A stretch of 64,000 nucleotides of DNA from Flavobacteriaceae bacterium (lineage in GTDB: Bacteria; Bacteroidota; Bacteroidia; Flavobacteriales; Flavobacteriaceae), in NCBI GenBank assembly GCA_029243245.1, contig JAQWSK010000004.1, positions 186,001 to 250,000 of the forward strand, read 5' to 3'. Positions 52,886-62,829 of this stretch are shown piece after piece. The notes beneath the pieces were generated by a model. It was given only the letters and a program-made list of their open reading frames with translations, had not been told where the DNA came from and did no database searches. Within the stretch, counting starts at the first letter, position 1. Each line of letters opens with the position of its first letter. The position numbers and the translations under genes are program-made.

Positions 52886-55343
52886 GATTTAGTAAATTAA
52901 TAAATAGCCTATATGCACCAGAAACACCAGCGGGTAATTCTCTGAAAAAACTAAGCCCTGTATATATTATCTTCCCTTTACCGAATGATGCAACTAACAA
53001 ACTTCCTCTTTTTCTAGTTTCATTAATATCATTCATCGCTAGGAGAGGCTTAAAATTATCATCCCAAATATTTGGAAAATATAAACCGCGTTCCTGCACC
53101 CAATTGTTAAAATCATTAATTTCAATTTTGTTAGGATAATTAAATATTGAATGAGATTTGTTTAAAAAAGAAACTTTTGAGTTTTCATCTGTTACTCTGT
53201 CTCTTGAAAGTATTAATTTATAAGGAGTTATATCAGTTGTCTTTAGTCCTCTACTGGTATTATATTGAATAATTAAAGTTCCTCCGTTTTTAGCATATTC
53301 CCATAAAATTTTGTTTTTAAATCTTAACTCGTCAATTACATTGAATGCTCTAATACCAATTACTATTGTTTTAAAATTCTTGATATTGTCGAATGTAATT
53401 TTTAAAGGGTCAATATTGACAACATCTATTCCTATACTTTCCAATGACTCAGGAACTTTATCTCCAACCCCCATTATATAGCCAATTTCATCAATATTAT
53501 TTTTTAAGTTTATTCCAAAAGCTTTAGCTATACTTGGTTTTACAATGAATTGCTTTGGTATGTGCGGGTAATTAATCTTTATTAGCTGATTAGAGTATAT
53601 ATTATTATTTGAATTGACAATTGGTTTAATAACACCAGAGCTGTTTTTGTTATTTGAGAATACTTTGAATAGATAAATTTTTTCTTGTTCTTTCAATTGT
53701 TTATCTATTAAGTATTGATTAGGTTTTACTGTCCAGCCCTCAGGAACTGAAAGATTTAATGTTCCAGTTACATTATCTTCATGAGCAGTTACTGATACAG
53801 GAACTTGTCTAGGTGTTGAATCAGGAAAAATATAAACGGGTTGACTGAGATTGATTGTAAGTTTAGGAATAATTGTGTAAGGTGTAACAACCTCTCCTTT
53901 CACTGGATCAGTATCCCTATTGTTTGCACTAAAAATCATACTTAGCTTTGTACCATTAATCTCAACTTTTAATTTAGCTTCAACAGGTGATGGTGTTTCA
54001 GGCAAACCTTTTAGGTGATCCTTCTCAACATTATACATGCCAATTCCTATATCTTTGATTAACCAATAAGGGGATGAGATTTGGTCCTTTAAATAGATGT
54101 CTAATTTTTTTTCAAACAAAGTATTATTTGTTAGGATTGAATCAATTTGAAAAACAACATTGTTTATTGCTATATTTTCAAATAAAATTTTTGCATTAGA
54201 AGGGTTAACAATTTTTAAATTAAGAGTTTCTTTACTACCTGGAGTACCTAAAATACTTTCACTATTTAATTGAATATTTAATCCTAAACATAGAGAGATG
54301 ATTTTTTTTACTTCACGTAGTTTTAAATTTCTCCAATATCCATTATCTAAACTTTCAATATTTTCATAAATATTAAGTAGTGCAGAAAGGTTTTTTTCTG
54401 GAAATTCAAAATCAAAATCAGTTAAAAGTTTGTTTATCAAGTTTTCAATTTTTTCACCACCTTTTAATCTATTCCAGCTGACATCAATTCCTTCAAAAGG
54501 ATTATTTGATGAAATTAAATCTCCTTTGATTAATTCCAGATATCCCCATTGAGGTCCTCCAGGATTGGGTGATCTGCCAAACCCCTGAGATTTGTGTTGA
54601 CTTCTACTTTTAGCAGCAATTTGATCGTAAGTTAAACCTATTAGACTATTAAATTCACTGTGATCAAATTTTAGAAATTCATTCTTTTTAATTTTGTTAA
54701 AATTTTCTTGACTACCATAAAAATACCATGAAACATTAAGAAATAATCTTTTCGGCTTCCATACTGAAAGGAATTTTAATTGTTCTGGGAAATAGTTAAC
54801 ATCCGAAGACAATTTATATGCCTCAAGACCTAGAATAGCTGATGATGTATGATGACCATGTGATTTGCCAGGAGTTCTATGATCGAATCGATTTATAATT
54901 ATATCTGGTTGGATTGTTCTTATATGTTTAACAACCTGACTTAACAATTCATTTTTATTCCAAATATTTAATGTTTCATCTGGATGTTTTGAGAAACCAA
55001 AATCATTAGCAGTTGTAAATAGCTGATTAGCACCATCAATTTTTCTAGCAGCTAAAAGTTCTTGGGTTCTAATTAATCCTAAACCATCTCTTAGCTCGGT
55101 TCCTATTCTGTTTTGACCTCCATCTCCTCTAGTAATAGATAGATAAGTTGTTTCAATATGATATTTATTGGAGAAGTATGAGATTAGACTCGTATTTTCA
55201 TCATCAGGGTGTGCTCCAATATGAAGTAAGCTTCCCAGTACATTTAATTTTTGTACCCTCGAATAAATATCTGAGCTATGTTGGGATTTTAATTGAAATG
55301 AAAATAAAAGAAAAAATAATTGAAGTGAAAAAATATATTTCAT
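52872..55343 (-). CDS. large exported PIG-L (LmbE-like) deacetylase family protein
   Basis: 823 residues with signal peptide (LFSFQLKSQ). The PIG-L domain is N-terminal (~35-270): SLLHIGAHPDDENTSLISYFS has the zinc/catalytic AHPDDE, and NRFDHRTPGKSHGHHTSSAILGLEAY the second metal site. Residues ~345-600 are Ig-like beta domains, and the C-terminal ~200 residues resemble a glutamine-amidotransferase-like fold (VIGIRAFNVIDELRFKNKILWEYAKNGGTLIIQYNT). PIG-L enzymes remove acetyl groups from GlcNAc-type sugars; here probably in the periplasm. It is upstream of the microprotein and symporter genes. Confidence 0.88.
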   Translation of the reverse strand: MKYIFSLQLFFLLFSFQLKSQHSSDIYSRVQKLNVLGSLLHIGAHPDDENTSLISYFSNKYHIETTYLSITRGDGGQNRIGTELRDGLGLIRTQELLAARKIDGANQLFTTANDFGFSKHPDETLNIWNKNELLSQVVKHIRTIQPDIIINRFDHRTPGKSHGHHTSSAILGLEAYKLSSDVNYFPEQLKFLSVWKPKRLFLNVSWYFYGSQENFNKIKKNEFLKFDHSEFNSLIGLTYDQIAAKSRSQHKSQGFGRSPNPGGPQWGYLELIKGDLISSNNPFEGIDVSWNRLKGGEKIENLINKLLTDFDFEFPEKNLSALLNIYENIESLDNGYWRNLKLREVKKIISLCLGLNIQLNSESILGTPGSKETLNLKIVNPSNAKILFENIAINNVVFQIDSILTNNTLFEKKLDIYLKDQISSPYWLIKDIGIGMYNVEKDHLKGLPETPSPVEAKLKVEINGTKLSMIFSANNRDTDPVKGEVVTPYTIIPKLTINLSQPVYIFPDSTPRQVPVSVTAHEDNVTGTLNLSVPEGWTVKPNQYLIDKQLKEQEKIYLFKVFSNNKNSSGVIKPIVNSNNNIYSNQLIKINYPHIPKQFIVKPSIAKAFGINLKNNIDEIGYIMGVGDKVPESLESIGIDVVNIDPLKITFDNIKNFKTIVIGIRAFNVIDELRFKNKILWEYAKNGGTLIIQYNTSRGLKTTDITPYKLILSRDRVTDENSKVSFLNKSHSIFNYPNKIEINDFNNWVQERGLYFPNIWDDNFKPLLAMNDINETRKRGSLLVASFGKGKIIYTGLSFFRELPAGVSGAYRLFINLLNHGHE

Positions 55344-55374
55344 TTGTTCAAGTTAATATTTTAAAAAGATGAAA

Positions 55375-55950
55375 CTAAAGTAGTCCTTTTATTTGATTTA
55401 AAACTTCTGTAACAGGTAGGCCCACAACATTTGTATAGCTTCCATTTATTTTTGAAATACTTAACAAACCAATTGATTCTTGAATTGCATATGCCCCAGC
55501 CTTATCAAATGGGTTTTCATTTGATAAGTAATTTTCTATAATAGATTCATTTAATTCTTCGAATGTGACTTCAGTAGTTACGTCAATACATGAATAATTT
55601 GAATAAGTTAAGAAACCAACTGCAGTTATTACTTTATGAGTTTTATTTGATAATGAGTATAACATTTTTCTCGCATCTTCTAATGAACATGGTTTGCCTA
55701 GACATTTATTTTCATGCCACACAATAGTATCTGCTGTAATTACAATCTGATTTTTATTTATTGTTTTCTTAAAAGGGTTAGCTTTTAAGCCAGCAATATA
55801 TCTAGCTATAGATACATCTTTTAGGTGAATGGGGTAATTTTCTTTTACATTAATCGTTTTAATTGAAAACGGAAAATTAAATAGTTCAAAAAAAGCTTTT
55901 CTTCGAGGAGAATTTGAAGCTAGAATGATTTCTTTATTAAAATTTTTCAC
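55375..55950 (-). CDS. maf: Maf-like nucleoside triphosphate pyrophosphatase
   Basis: 191 residues from a GTG at 55948-55950, giving MKNFNKEIILASNSPRRKAFF, the standard Maf start. The frame is open further upstream to an ATG at 56055, but that would overlap the KdsC-like gene by 98 bases and add residues unlike Maf. IVITADTIVWHENKCLGKP and FDKAGAYAIQESIGLLSISKINGSYTNVVGLP are Maf signatures. Maf hydrolyses dTTP/UTP or modified nucleotides. It follows the KdsC-like gene by 7 bases. Confidence 0.9.
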   Translation of the reverse strand: MKNFNKEIILASNSPRRKAFFELFNFPFSIKTINVKENYPIHLKDVSIARYIAGLKANPFKKTINKNQIVITADTIVWHENKCLGKPCSLEDARKMLYSLSNKTHKVITAVGFLTYSNYSCIDVTTEVTFEELNESIIENYLSNENPFDKAGAYAIQESIGLLSISKINGSYTNVVGLPVTEVLNQIKGLL

Positions 55951-55957
55951 CACTTGA

Positions 55958-56473
55958 TCAATTACTAAATCTCCATTTATTTTGAACTCTAAGAACTTGT
56001 TCAATAATCTCTCTAACACAACCTTGGCCACCATTTTTGTGTGAGATATAATCAACTATGTTTTTAACATCAGAAGCGGCATCTTGGGGACATGTGCTCA
56101 CACCAATTTTTTTCATTACTGGAATATCAGGCATATCATCTCCCATATAAAGTATTTCATCTGGAGATAAATCGTACTTTTTTAATAAATCAGTATAAGA
56201 ATTAATTTTATTATGAGAACCTAGATAAATATCATTTATTCCTAATGACTTCAATCTATTTTTTACGGCATCATTTGTTCCTCCTGAAATTATAGAAATT
56301 TTAAAACCATTATCAATAGCATATTTTATTGCGAAACCATCTTTTGTGTCTACCAATCGTAACATTCCTCCATCTGATGTAATTAGAATTTTACCATCTG
56401 TTAAAACACCATCTACATCAAAGATAAATGTGGTTATGTTTTTTAATCTAATTTTATAATTTTCTTTATTCAT
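55958..56473 (-). CDS. KdsC-like HAD phosphatase
   Basis: 171 residues, capless HAD of the KdsC type. TTFIFDVDGVLTDGKI is motif I with the two Asp, SIISGG motif II, and YMGDDMPDIPVMKKIGVSTCPQDA the motif IV segment typical of 3-deoxy-D-manno-octulosonate 8-phosphate phosphatase. It would release free KDO for LPS inner core, matching lptD in the same genome. Its start overlaps the upstream DUF2520 gene by 8 bases. Confidence 0.85.
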   Translation of the reverse strand: MNKENYKIRLKNITTFIFDVDGVLTDGKILITSDGGMLRLVDTKDGFAIKYAIDNGFKISIISGGTNDAVKNRLKSLGINDIYLGSHNKINSYTDLLKKYDLSPDEILYMGDDMPDIPVMKKIGVSTCPQDAASDVKNIVDYISHKNGGQGCVREIIEQVLRVQNKWRFSN

Positions 56474-57206
56474 AGCTATTTTGGATCGATTTTGTTATAA
56501 TTTTATATAGTTTTTTATCATTTAAGTTATTTATAAGTTGAGAGTGAATCTCAAGAGTTTCATTGTCACCTCTTCTAGCTGGTCCAGTTTGAATTTTATT
56601 TGGATCATTAATCAAAGCCTGATTTATTGTCTTTTTTAACATCGGCTTTAAAAGTGAAAAGGGAATATTATTGTCAGCACATATTTTTTTTCCTTTTGAA
56701 ATCATGTGATTTACAAAATTATTAATCCAAACAGCTGATAAATGTATATTAGCTCTCTGTATTGAATCTAAAAGCTCATAACTACCTTCTAAAGCTAAAA
56801 CTAAATTTTTTAACACATCAAGATCATTTTCATATTTAGCTTCAATACAAAAAGGGGTGTATTTAAAAAGAGTATTATTAGTTTTTGAAATTGTTTGAAT
56901 TGGAAATAAGACACCTGATCTAGGATGGTTTTTAAAAACACCTATTGAGGTGGCTCCAGAACAATGAATCACAAAACAATTAGTATCAATATAATCTAAA
57001 ATTTTTTTAATTGAATTATCTGATACAGCTAAAATGTATAGATCAGCATTTTTAAGTTTTGATAATTTAGTTATAGCCTGTGGCGGCAAATTATTATCCC
57101 ATGTTCTGCCATACCATTCTAATAATTTGAAATCTTTAAGATTATCTATAGCATTTGCTAATGCACTACCTAAATTACCATTTCCAACAATAGTTATTTC
57201 TAACAT
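56466..57206 (-). CDS. Rossmann-fold and DUF2520 domain protein
   Basis: 246 residues from the ATG at 57204-57206, which gives MLEITIVGNGNLGSALANAI, a proper dinucleotide-binding start; an upstream ATG at 57224 adds six residues. Residues 1-120 are the Rossmann domain; the C-terminal half is DUF2520 (HLSAVWINNFVNHMISKGKKI, with PARRGDNETLEIHSQLI). It resembles 6-phosphogluconate or ProC-like reductases, but substrate is unknown. It is the first gene of the DUF2520-kdsC-maf transcript, divergent from ccsBA. Confidence 0.88.
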   Translation of the reverse strand: MLEITIVGNGNLGSALANAIDNLKDFKLLEWYGRTWDNNLPPQAITKLSKLKNADLYILAVSDNSIKKILDYIDTNCFVIHCSGATSIGVFKNHPRSGVLFPIQTISKTNNTLFKYTPFCIEAKYENDLDVLKNLVLALEGSYELLDSIQRANIHLSAVWINNFVNHMISKGKKICADNNIPFSLLKPMLKKTINQALINDPNKIQTGPARRGDNETLEIHSQLINNLNDKKLYKIITKSIQNSYE

Positions 57207-57318
57207 AATTTCAAATGTACACAATGTTGTTAATAAACGTATTAATTAAGAATTAGCTTAAACAAAAAAATAATCTTTTTATAATGCTGTGCCTTTTTTA
57301 AAATTCAGCATCAAAGGT

Positions 57319-57326
57319 TATATTTG
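57319..57326 (+). promoter_or_regulatory. possible -7 box for the cytochrome c biogenesis gene
   Basis: TATATTTG matches TAnnTTTG, 21 bases before the ATG at 57348. No TTG -33 box is clear. Confidence 0.4.
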
Positions 57327-57347
57327 CAGTAATAATCTAAGATGTAA

Positions 57348-60300
57348 ATGCAGGCAAAACTTTTAAAGTACTTGTTTTCAAATCGATTAACGGCTTTATT
57401 ATTTATTGCCTTTCCAACAGCAATGGGTATAGGCACTTTTTTGGAGAGTTTCTATTCCACAACCGCTGCTAAAATATGGATCTATAATGCCTGGTGGTTT
57501 GAATTAATTATGGCTTTGCTTACGTTAAACTTTTTAGGAAATATATTTAAATATAGATTGTTTAAAAAAGACAAATGGGCAGTCTTATTATTACATTTTT
57601 CTTTTATTTTAATTCTATTGGGTGCTTTTGTAACTCGATATTTTGGTTTTGAAGGAGTAATGACTATCAGGGAAGGTGATGAAAGCAGTAAAATCATATC
57701 AGAAAAAACTTTTTTAACAGTTCTAGTTGATGGAGAAGTAAATGGTATTACCCAAAGAAAGAAGTTTGTAGATGAAGTTTTATTTTCAGAACACACCTCG
57801 AATAATCTTGAATGGAATCAAGAATTTAATGGACAAAAATTTTCTGTTAACTATATAAAATATATTAAAAATGCTTCTGAAGGACTTATTTTAGATCCAG
57901 ATGGAGACAGGTATTTGAAGATTGTTGAGGCCAATGATGGTAAAAGACATGAACATTTTTTAAAAGAAGGAGAAATTGCAAGTATTCACAACGTTCTTTT
58001 TACATTAAATAATTCAGTAGATGGAGCTGTTAATATTCGATCAGAATCTGGGTTACATTATATAAAATCACCCTTTAGCGGAACATTTATGAGGATGGCT
58101 GATCAATTTAAGGGTGAAATAATAGAGAATAATGAACAAGAATTATTATTTAGATCCCTATATGCTATATCAAATTTTCAATTTGTTATTCCTGACCCTC
58201 CTTTAAGGGGTAATTTCGGAATTGTTAAATCAGATGATGAATTGTCTGATAAACAAGATGCATTATACTTATCAATAAGTTCAATGGGTGAGACTAAGCA
58301 GATTGGTATAATGGGAGGGAAAGGGGTCGTTAACGAAGCTAAAGATTTAAGAGTCGGGGAACTAGATTTTTACATATCGTATGGTTCACAATTAATAAAT
58401 CTTCCCTTTTCAATTACTTTAAATGATTTTATTGCAGAAAAATACCCAGGAACAGAAAAAAGTTATTCCTCTTTTATGAGTAAAGTTACAGTTAAGGACA
58501 ATTCTAAAGTATTTGATTATGACATATACATGAATAACATTTTGGACTATCAAGGATATAGATTTTTTCAAGCATCTTTTGATCCTGATGAAAAAGGCAC
58601 TGTGCTTTCAGTGAATCATGATTTTACAGGCACTTTTATAACTTATGTTGGGTATATTTCATTATACCTTTCAATGTGTGGTGTTTTTTTTATTGGGAGA
58701 ACTCGTTTTAAATATTTATCAAAAAGTCTTTCCAAACTAAAAAGCAAGCAATTTTCATTTATACTAATTTTTTTATTTTTAGGATTTTTAAATGCCCAAG
58801 AATCAGTTTTACAAAAACAAGAATTTCAAACTTTTGATTTTGATTCATTGATTAAGGTCACTGCTTTTCCCGACAAACAAGCAAATAATTTTGGTAGTTT
58901 AATAATTCAGGATCTTGGGGGTAGAATGAAGCCTGCAAATACTTTTTCCTCGGAATTGTTAAGAAAAGTAAGTAGGAGTAGCACATATAAAGGTCTTTCT
59001 TCAGATCAGGTTTTACTTTCAATAGTTAACAATCCAGCAGTATGGTATAATATTCCAATTATTTATTTGAAAAGAGGCAATGATAGCTTGAGGAAGATTG
59101 CTGGGATTGATAAAAAATTAAAATATGCACCATTAGTATCATTCTTTGATAAACAAGGAAACTATAAGATTGCTAATCAATTAGAAAATGCATATAGATC
59201 TCAAACCCCAAATCAATTTCAAAAAGATTTTATTGAGTTAGACAGAAGGGTTAGTCTATTGTATTCTGCTTTAGAAGGAAAGGTATTAAGAGTTTTTCCT
59301 GTTCCAAACGACTCAATAAATAAATGGGTATCATATCCTGAATTAGATGAAGTTGATATAAAAGGAACGGACTCATTATACATTAATAATGTTTTACCAC
59401 TTTATTTTCAAGCAATGCGGCTGGGAAAATCTAATGGGGATTTCACTCAAGCAGATGAACTTATTGAAAGCTTGAAGGGGTTTCAAATAAAATATGGATC
59501 AGATGTAATACCAAGTTCTTCGAAAGTAGATGCTGAAATTTTATATAACAAATATGATATTTTTATAAAATTATTTAGTTGGTATATCTATGCAGGACTT
59601 TTATTATTTATAGTTTTAATAATTAAAATTTTTAATGAAAGAAAATTTCTTAAGTACATTGAAATTGGCTTGATTATATCAATTATATTTCTTTTTTCCC
59701 TCCATTCTTTGGGATTGATTTTTAGAGCTTTTATATCAGGCCATGCTCCATGGAGCGATGCTTATGAGTCTATGATTTATGTATCTTGGGCTACTTTGTT
59801 TTTTGGTTTAATTTTTGGAAGAAAATCTTCATTTACAGTTGCGGCAACAACTTTTGTCTCATCTATGATTCTTATGATTGCTCATTGGAATTGGATGGAT
59901 CCTGCTATAGCCAATTTACAGCCCGTTTTAGACAGTTATTGGTTAATGATTCATGTTGCTGTAATTGTTGCAAGTTATGGCCCCTTTTCAATTAGCATGA
60001 TACTTGGAATTGTAGTTTTATTTCTGATTATACTAACAAATTCTAAAAATATATCTAAGCTCAAGCCTAAAATTAAAGAGCTTAGTATTATTAATGAGCT
60101 TTCTATGATAATAGGTTTGATTATGTTAACAATTGGAAATTTTTTAGGGGGAATGTGGGCTAATGAAAGTTGGGGTAGATATTGGGGATGGGATCCTAAG
60201 GAGACATGGGCACTAATCTCTATTATGGTTTATGCTTTTGTAATTCACATGAGGTTGGTGCCAGGTTTAAAGGGTAAATGGCTTTTTAATTTAATGAGTG

Positions 60301-60479
60301 TAATAGCTTATACAAGTATTTTAATGACTTATTTCGGTGTAAATTTTTATCTGGTAGGGCTTCATTCTTATGCTAGTGGTGATAAAATAATTACCCCAAA
60401 CTTTGCATATTATTCAGTTGTATTTGTATTTGTTTTAGGAATGGTATCATACTATTCTAATAGAAAACACTACAAATAA
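57348..60479 (+). CDS. cytochrome c biogenesis ResB-CcsA fusion
   Basis: 1043 residues. Residues ~1-450 are ResB-like: four membrane helices and a large periplasmic loop. Residues ~475-740 are a linker with a periplasmic part. Residues ~750-1043 are CcsA/ResC: GHAPWSDAYESM and the heme-binding WGRYWGWDPKETWALISI (about 941-958). Conserved His in IHVAVIVASY and VIHMRLVPG are probable heme ligands. It exports heme and attaches it to apocytochromes c (System II). The ResB-CcsA fusion is the usual form in Bacteroidota. It stands alone, divergent from the DUF2520 operon. Confidence 0.93.
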   Translation: MQAKLLKYLFSNRLTALLFIAFPTAMGIGTFLESFYSTTAAKIWIYNAWWFELIMALLTLNFLGNIFKYRLFKKDKWAVLLLHFSFILILLGAFVTRYFGFEGVMTIREGDESSKIISEKTFLTVLVDGEVNGITQRKKFVDEVLFSEHTSNNLEWNQEFNGQKFSVNYIKYIKNASEGLILDPDGDRYLKIVEANDGKRHEHFLKEGEIASIHNVLFTLNNSVDGAVNIRSESGLHYIKSPFSGTFMRMADQFKGEIIENNEQELLFRSLYAISNFQFVIPDPPLRGNFGIVKSDDELSDKQDALYLSISSMGETKQIGIMGGKGVVNEAKDLRVGELDFYISYGSQLINLPFSITLNDFIAEKYPGTEKSYSSFMSKVTVKDNSKVFDYDIYMNNILDYQGYRFFQASFDPDEKGTVLSVNHDFTGTFITYVGYISLYLSMCGVFFIGRTRFKYLSKSLSKLKSKQFSFILIFLFLGFLNAQESVLQKQEFQTFDFDSLIKVTAFPDKQANNFGSLIIQDLGGRMKPANTFSSELLRKVSRSSTYKGLSSDQVLLSIVNNPAVWYNIPIIYLKRGNDSLRKIAGIDKKLKYAPLVSFFDKQGNYKIANQLENAYRSQTPNQFQKDFIELDRRVSLLYSALEGKVLRVFPVPNDSINKWVSYPELDEVDIKGTDSLYINNVLPLYFQAMRLGKSNGDFTQADELIESLKGFQIKYGSDVIPSSSKVDAEILYNKYDIFIKLFSWYIYAGLLLFIVLIIKIFNERKFLKYIEIGLIISIIFLFSLHSLGLIFRAFISGHAPWSDAYESMIYVSWATLFFGLIFGRKSSFTVAATTFVSSMILMIAHWNWMDPAIANLQPVLDSYWLMIHVAVIVASYGPFSISMILGIVVLFLIILTNSKNISKLKPKIKELSIINELSMIIGLIMLTIGNFLGGMWANESWGRYWGWDPKETWALISIMVYAFVIHMRLVPGLKGKWLFNLMSVIAYTSILMTYFGVNFYLVGLHSYASGDKIITPNFAYYSVVFVFVLGMVSYYSNRKHYK

Positions 60480-60490
60480 TGTGTTATTCA

Positions 60491-60904
60491 TCATTTAAAA
60501 GCTGCTATAAAATCATCTTCATCAGCACCTGATTGAACAAGTTTTATAGCTTTTTTAACAGTAGAATCAATCTCTTCAATTGAAAAGCCTAAAGCAATTG
60601 CAAATTTATTAAGTAATATAATTTCAGCTTTATCTGCTATTTCATCAGCAACAACAATTCTAGATAAATCAAATAACCTTTCAAGACGTTTTTTTTCTGT
60701 TGAGGGGGGAGTGATTTGGTGTAAATTAGGGTTGGAAATAATTTCTTGAGCTTCGCAAGATTCAATTTCTAATAAAATGGCAAGTCGATTGATAAATTTT
60801 CTTTCTTCATCAGTAATTATATTGTCACTAAGAGCGATTTTAACTATAGATGAAAAATGATCACGATTTCGATTTTTAAAATTACTTGAAAAAATACTAG
60901 ACAT
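60491..60904 (-). CDS. TerB-like helical protein
   Basis: 137 residues with the TerB pattern: FSSIVKIALSDNIITDEERKFINRLAILLEI and VVADEIADKAEIILLNKFAIALGFSIEEID. TerB domains are acidic helical bundles found in tellurite-resistance loci but also in many house-keeping genes. There are no other ter genes here, so no tellurite role is claimed. It is convergent with ccsBA and divergent from the guanidino-hydrolase gene. Confidence 0.85.
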   Translation of the reverse strand: MSSIFSSNFKNRNRDHFSSIVKIALSDNIITDEERKFINRLAILLEIESCEAQEIISNPNLHQITPPSTEKKRLERLFDLSRIVVADEIADKAEIILLNKFAIALGFSIEEIDSTVKKAIKLVQSGADEDDFIAAFK

Positions 60905-61000
60905 AAATTATAATTTTATTTTTTTTCAAATATAAAGAACCGACATTTACTTCAAAAATGTATTTATATTTTTATGAATTATTTTTAATTTAGTTTTTAT

Positions 61001-61915
61001 ATGATATTAAATATTTTAGATGAGACCTCTCCCTTGGAATCTTTAGTAGTTGGAATTGCTAACAGTAACGGCGGCGTTCCAGATTTAAATAATATTTATG
61101 ATCCAAAATCAAGAAGTCATATTTTATCTGGGACCTATCCTAAAGAGATAGATATGATTAACGAATTGGATTGTTTTGTTTCAATCCTAAAGTCATATGG
61201 AATAAGAGTTTTTAGGCCTGGACTTATTAAAGATTATAATCAAATTTACTCAAGAGATATTGGTTTTGTAATCGAAAACAAGTTTATTAAGTCAAATGTT
61301 TTACCAATTAGGGCTAAAGAAATCAATGCTTTAAAATACTTGCTAGATTCATTTACATCGAATTCTATCATAACTTTTCCAGACGATGCACATATCGAAG
61401 GAGGAGATGTTGTTCTTCATAAAAATAAAATTTATATAGGTGCTTATATTAAAAGTGATTATCCAGATTATATAACCGCAAGAACTAACTTAAGAGGTCT
61501 AGAGGTTCTACAAGGACATTTCCCCAATAAAGAAGTGGTGTTATTGGAATTAAATAAGTCAAATATAGATCCAAAAAAAAATATTTTGCATCTTGACTGT
61601 TGTTTTCAGCCTATTGGAAAATCATTTGCTATAATTCATAAAGAGGGGTTTTCTAATAATAATCAATTAAGCGAGCTTATTCAAGATTTTGGCATAAAAA
61701 ACTGTTTTTTTATTGACAGTGATGAAATGTTCGAAATGATGAGTAATGTGTTTTCAATTAATAATAAAACAGTTATTTCTGATCCATCTTTTAAAAGACT
61801 TAACAGATGGCTTGTTTTAAAAGGTTTTACAGTTGAGAAAGTTTCTTTTAGAGAAGTAGCAAAACAAGAGGGCTTGTTTAGGTGTGTAACATTACCAATA
61901 AGTAGAAAGAAATGA
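61001..61915 (+). CDS. guanidino-modifying hydrolase (arginine deiminase / amidinotransferase superfamily)
   Basis: 304 residues of the pentein fold. Likely catalytic residues are visible: Glu/Asp in DAHIEGGDVV (about 131), His in ILHLDCCFQPIG (about 198), and the nucleophile Cys in GLFRCVTLPI near the C-terminus. The superfamily includes arginine deiminase, DDAH and agmatine deiminase; here arginine hydrolysis to citrulline is a sensible guess because the next gene is CtlX-like, which handles citrulline. The stop and the next ATG overlap by 4 bases (ATGA). Confidence 0.82.
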   Translation: MILNILDETSPLESLVVGIANSNGGVPDLNNIYDPKSRSHILSGTYPKEIDMINELDCFVSILKSYGIRVFRPGLIKDYNQIYSRDIGFVIENKFIKSNVLPIRAKEINALKYLLDSFTSNSIITFPDDAHIEGGDVVLHKNKIYIGAYIKSDYPDYITARTNLRGLEVLQGHFPNKEVVLLELNKSNIDPKKNILHLDCCFQPIGKSFAIIHKEGFSNNNQLSELIQDFGIKNCFFIDSDEMFEMMSNVFSINNKTVISDPSFKRLNRWLVLKGFTVEKVSFREVAKQEGLFRCVTLPISRKK

Positions 61916-62829
61916 TAGGACTAACTAGTCATGTTTTGATGGTTCGACCAATTTTGTTTGAAAAAAATAAACAAACAGCCGTTAATAATTATTATCAAAT
62001 GGATAGTAAATTGAATTCGAAAGCTATTAATAAATTAGCTATAAGAGAATTTGATCACTTAGTTGATAATTTAACTAATTTAGGTATCAAAGTAACAATA
62101 CATCAAGATACTAAAAATCCTAGAACACCAGATTCAATTTTTCCAAATAATTGGATATCATTTCATAAAAACAATACTGTAATTATATATCCAATGTTTG
62201 CCAAAAATAGAAGGTATGAAAGATCAAAAGATGTTTTTAAAACTCTCAAAAAGGCAGGAGTTAAATCTAATATAATTTTTGATCTTACTAACTTCGAAAA
62301 TGAAAATAAATTTCTTGAGGGTACTGGAAGTATGATATTAGACAGAGCTAGTAAAAAACTCTATGCTTCACTTTCTGAAAGAACGGAAAAGTCACTAGTT
62401 TTAAATTTTTCAAATAAGATGAATTATAAACCCATTATTTTTTCATCTTTTCAAACTGTTTCAAAACAGAGATTACGCATATATCATACTAACGTTATGA
62501 TGAGTATAGGCGATAAATTTGCTGCCGTTTGTTTAGAATCTATTGATGATAGATCTGAAAGAGAGAATGTTAAAAATGAATTAATTGATAGCGGAAAAGA
62601 GTTAATATTACTGTCTGAAAAGCAAGTAGAGAATTTTGCAGGTAACATGTTGCTATTAAAAAACTCAAATGGTCCTCTGCTGGTTATGAGCACATCTGCA
62701 TATAAATCACTTACTATTAAACAAAAAAATAAATTTAATAATCATGCAGAAATACTTCATTCTGATATTAGGACTATTGAAATGTTAGGCGGGGGAAGTG
62801 TTAGATGTATGCTTGCAGAAATTTTTTAA
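61912..62829 (+). CDS. ctlX: citrulline utilisation hydrolase CtlX-like
   Basis: 305 residues of the pentein fold. SHVLMVRPILFEKNKQTAVNNYYQ and PRTPDSIFPNNWISFH are the CtlX N-terminal signature. FLEGTGSMILDRA (Glu), YHTNVMMSIG (His) and GGGSVRCMLAEIF (Cys) are the catalytic set. CtlX turns citrulline into ornithine with release of CO2 and ammonia. With the upstream gene and RocD this can make a route arginine-citrulline-ornithine-glutamate semialdehyde. It is convergent with the asparaginase fragment. Confidence 0.88.
   Translation: MIGLTSHVLMVRPILFEKNKQTAVNNYYQMDSKLNSKAINKLAIREFDHLVDNLTNLGIKVTIHQDTKNPRTPDSIFPNNWISFHKNNTVIIYPMFAKNRRYERSKDVFKTLKKAGVKSNIIFDLTNFENENKFLEGTGSMILDRASKKLYASLSERTEKSLVLNFSNKMNYKPIIFSSFQTVSKQRLRIYHTNVMMSIGDKFAAVCLESIDDRSERENVKNELIDSGKELILLSEKQVENFAGNMLLLKNSNGPLLVMSTSAYKSLTIKQKNKFNNHAEILHSDIRTIEMLGGGSVRCMLAEIF

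Noticed and set aside
52872-55343. PIG-L protein as BshB, the deacetylase partner of BshA
   Set aside because: It has a signal peptide and is 823 residues with extra beta and amidotransferase-like domains; BshB is a small cytosolic enzyme.
55951-56055. N-terminal extension of Maf from the ATG at 56055
   Set aside because: It overlaps the conserved end of the KdsC-like gene and adds residues unlike Maf; the GTG at 55950 gives the standard length.
60491-60904. Tellurite resistance locus
   Set aside because: Only a lone TerB-like gene is present; no terC, terD, terZ or similar neighbours.
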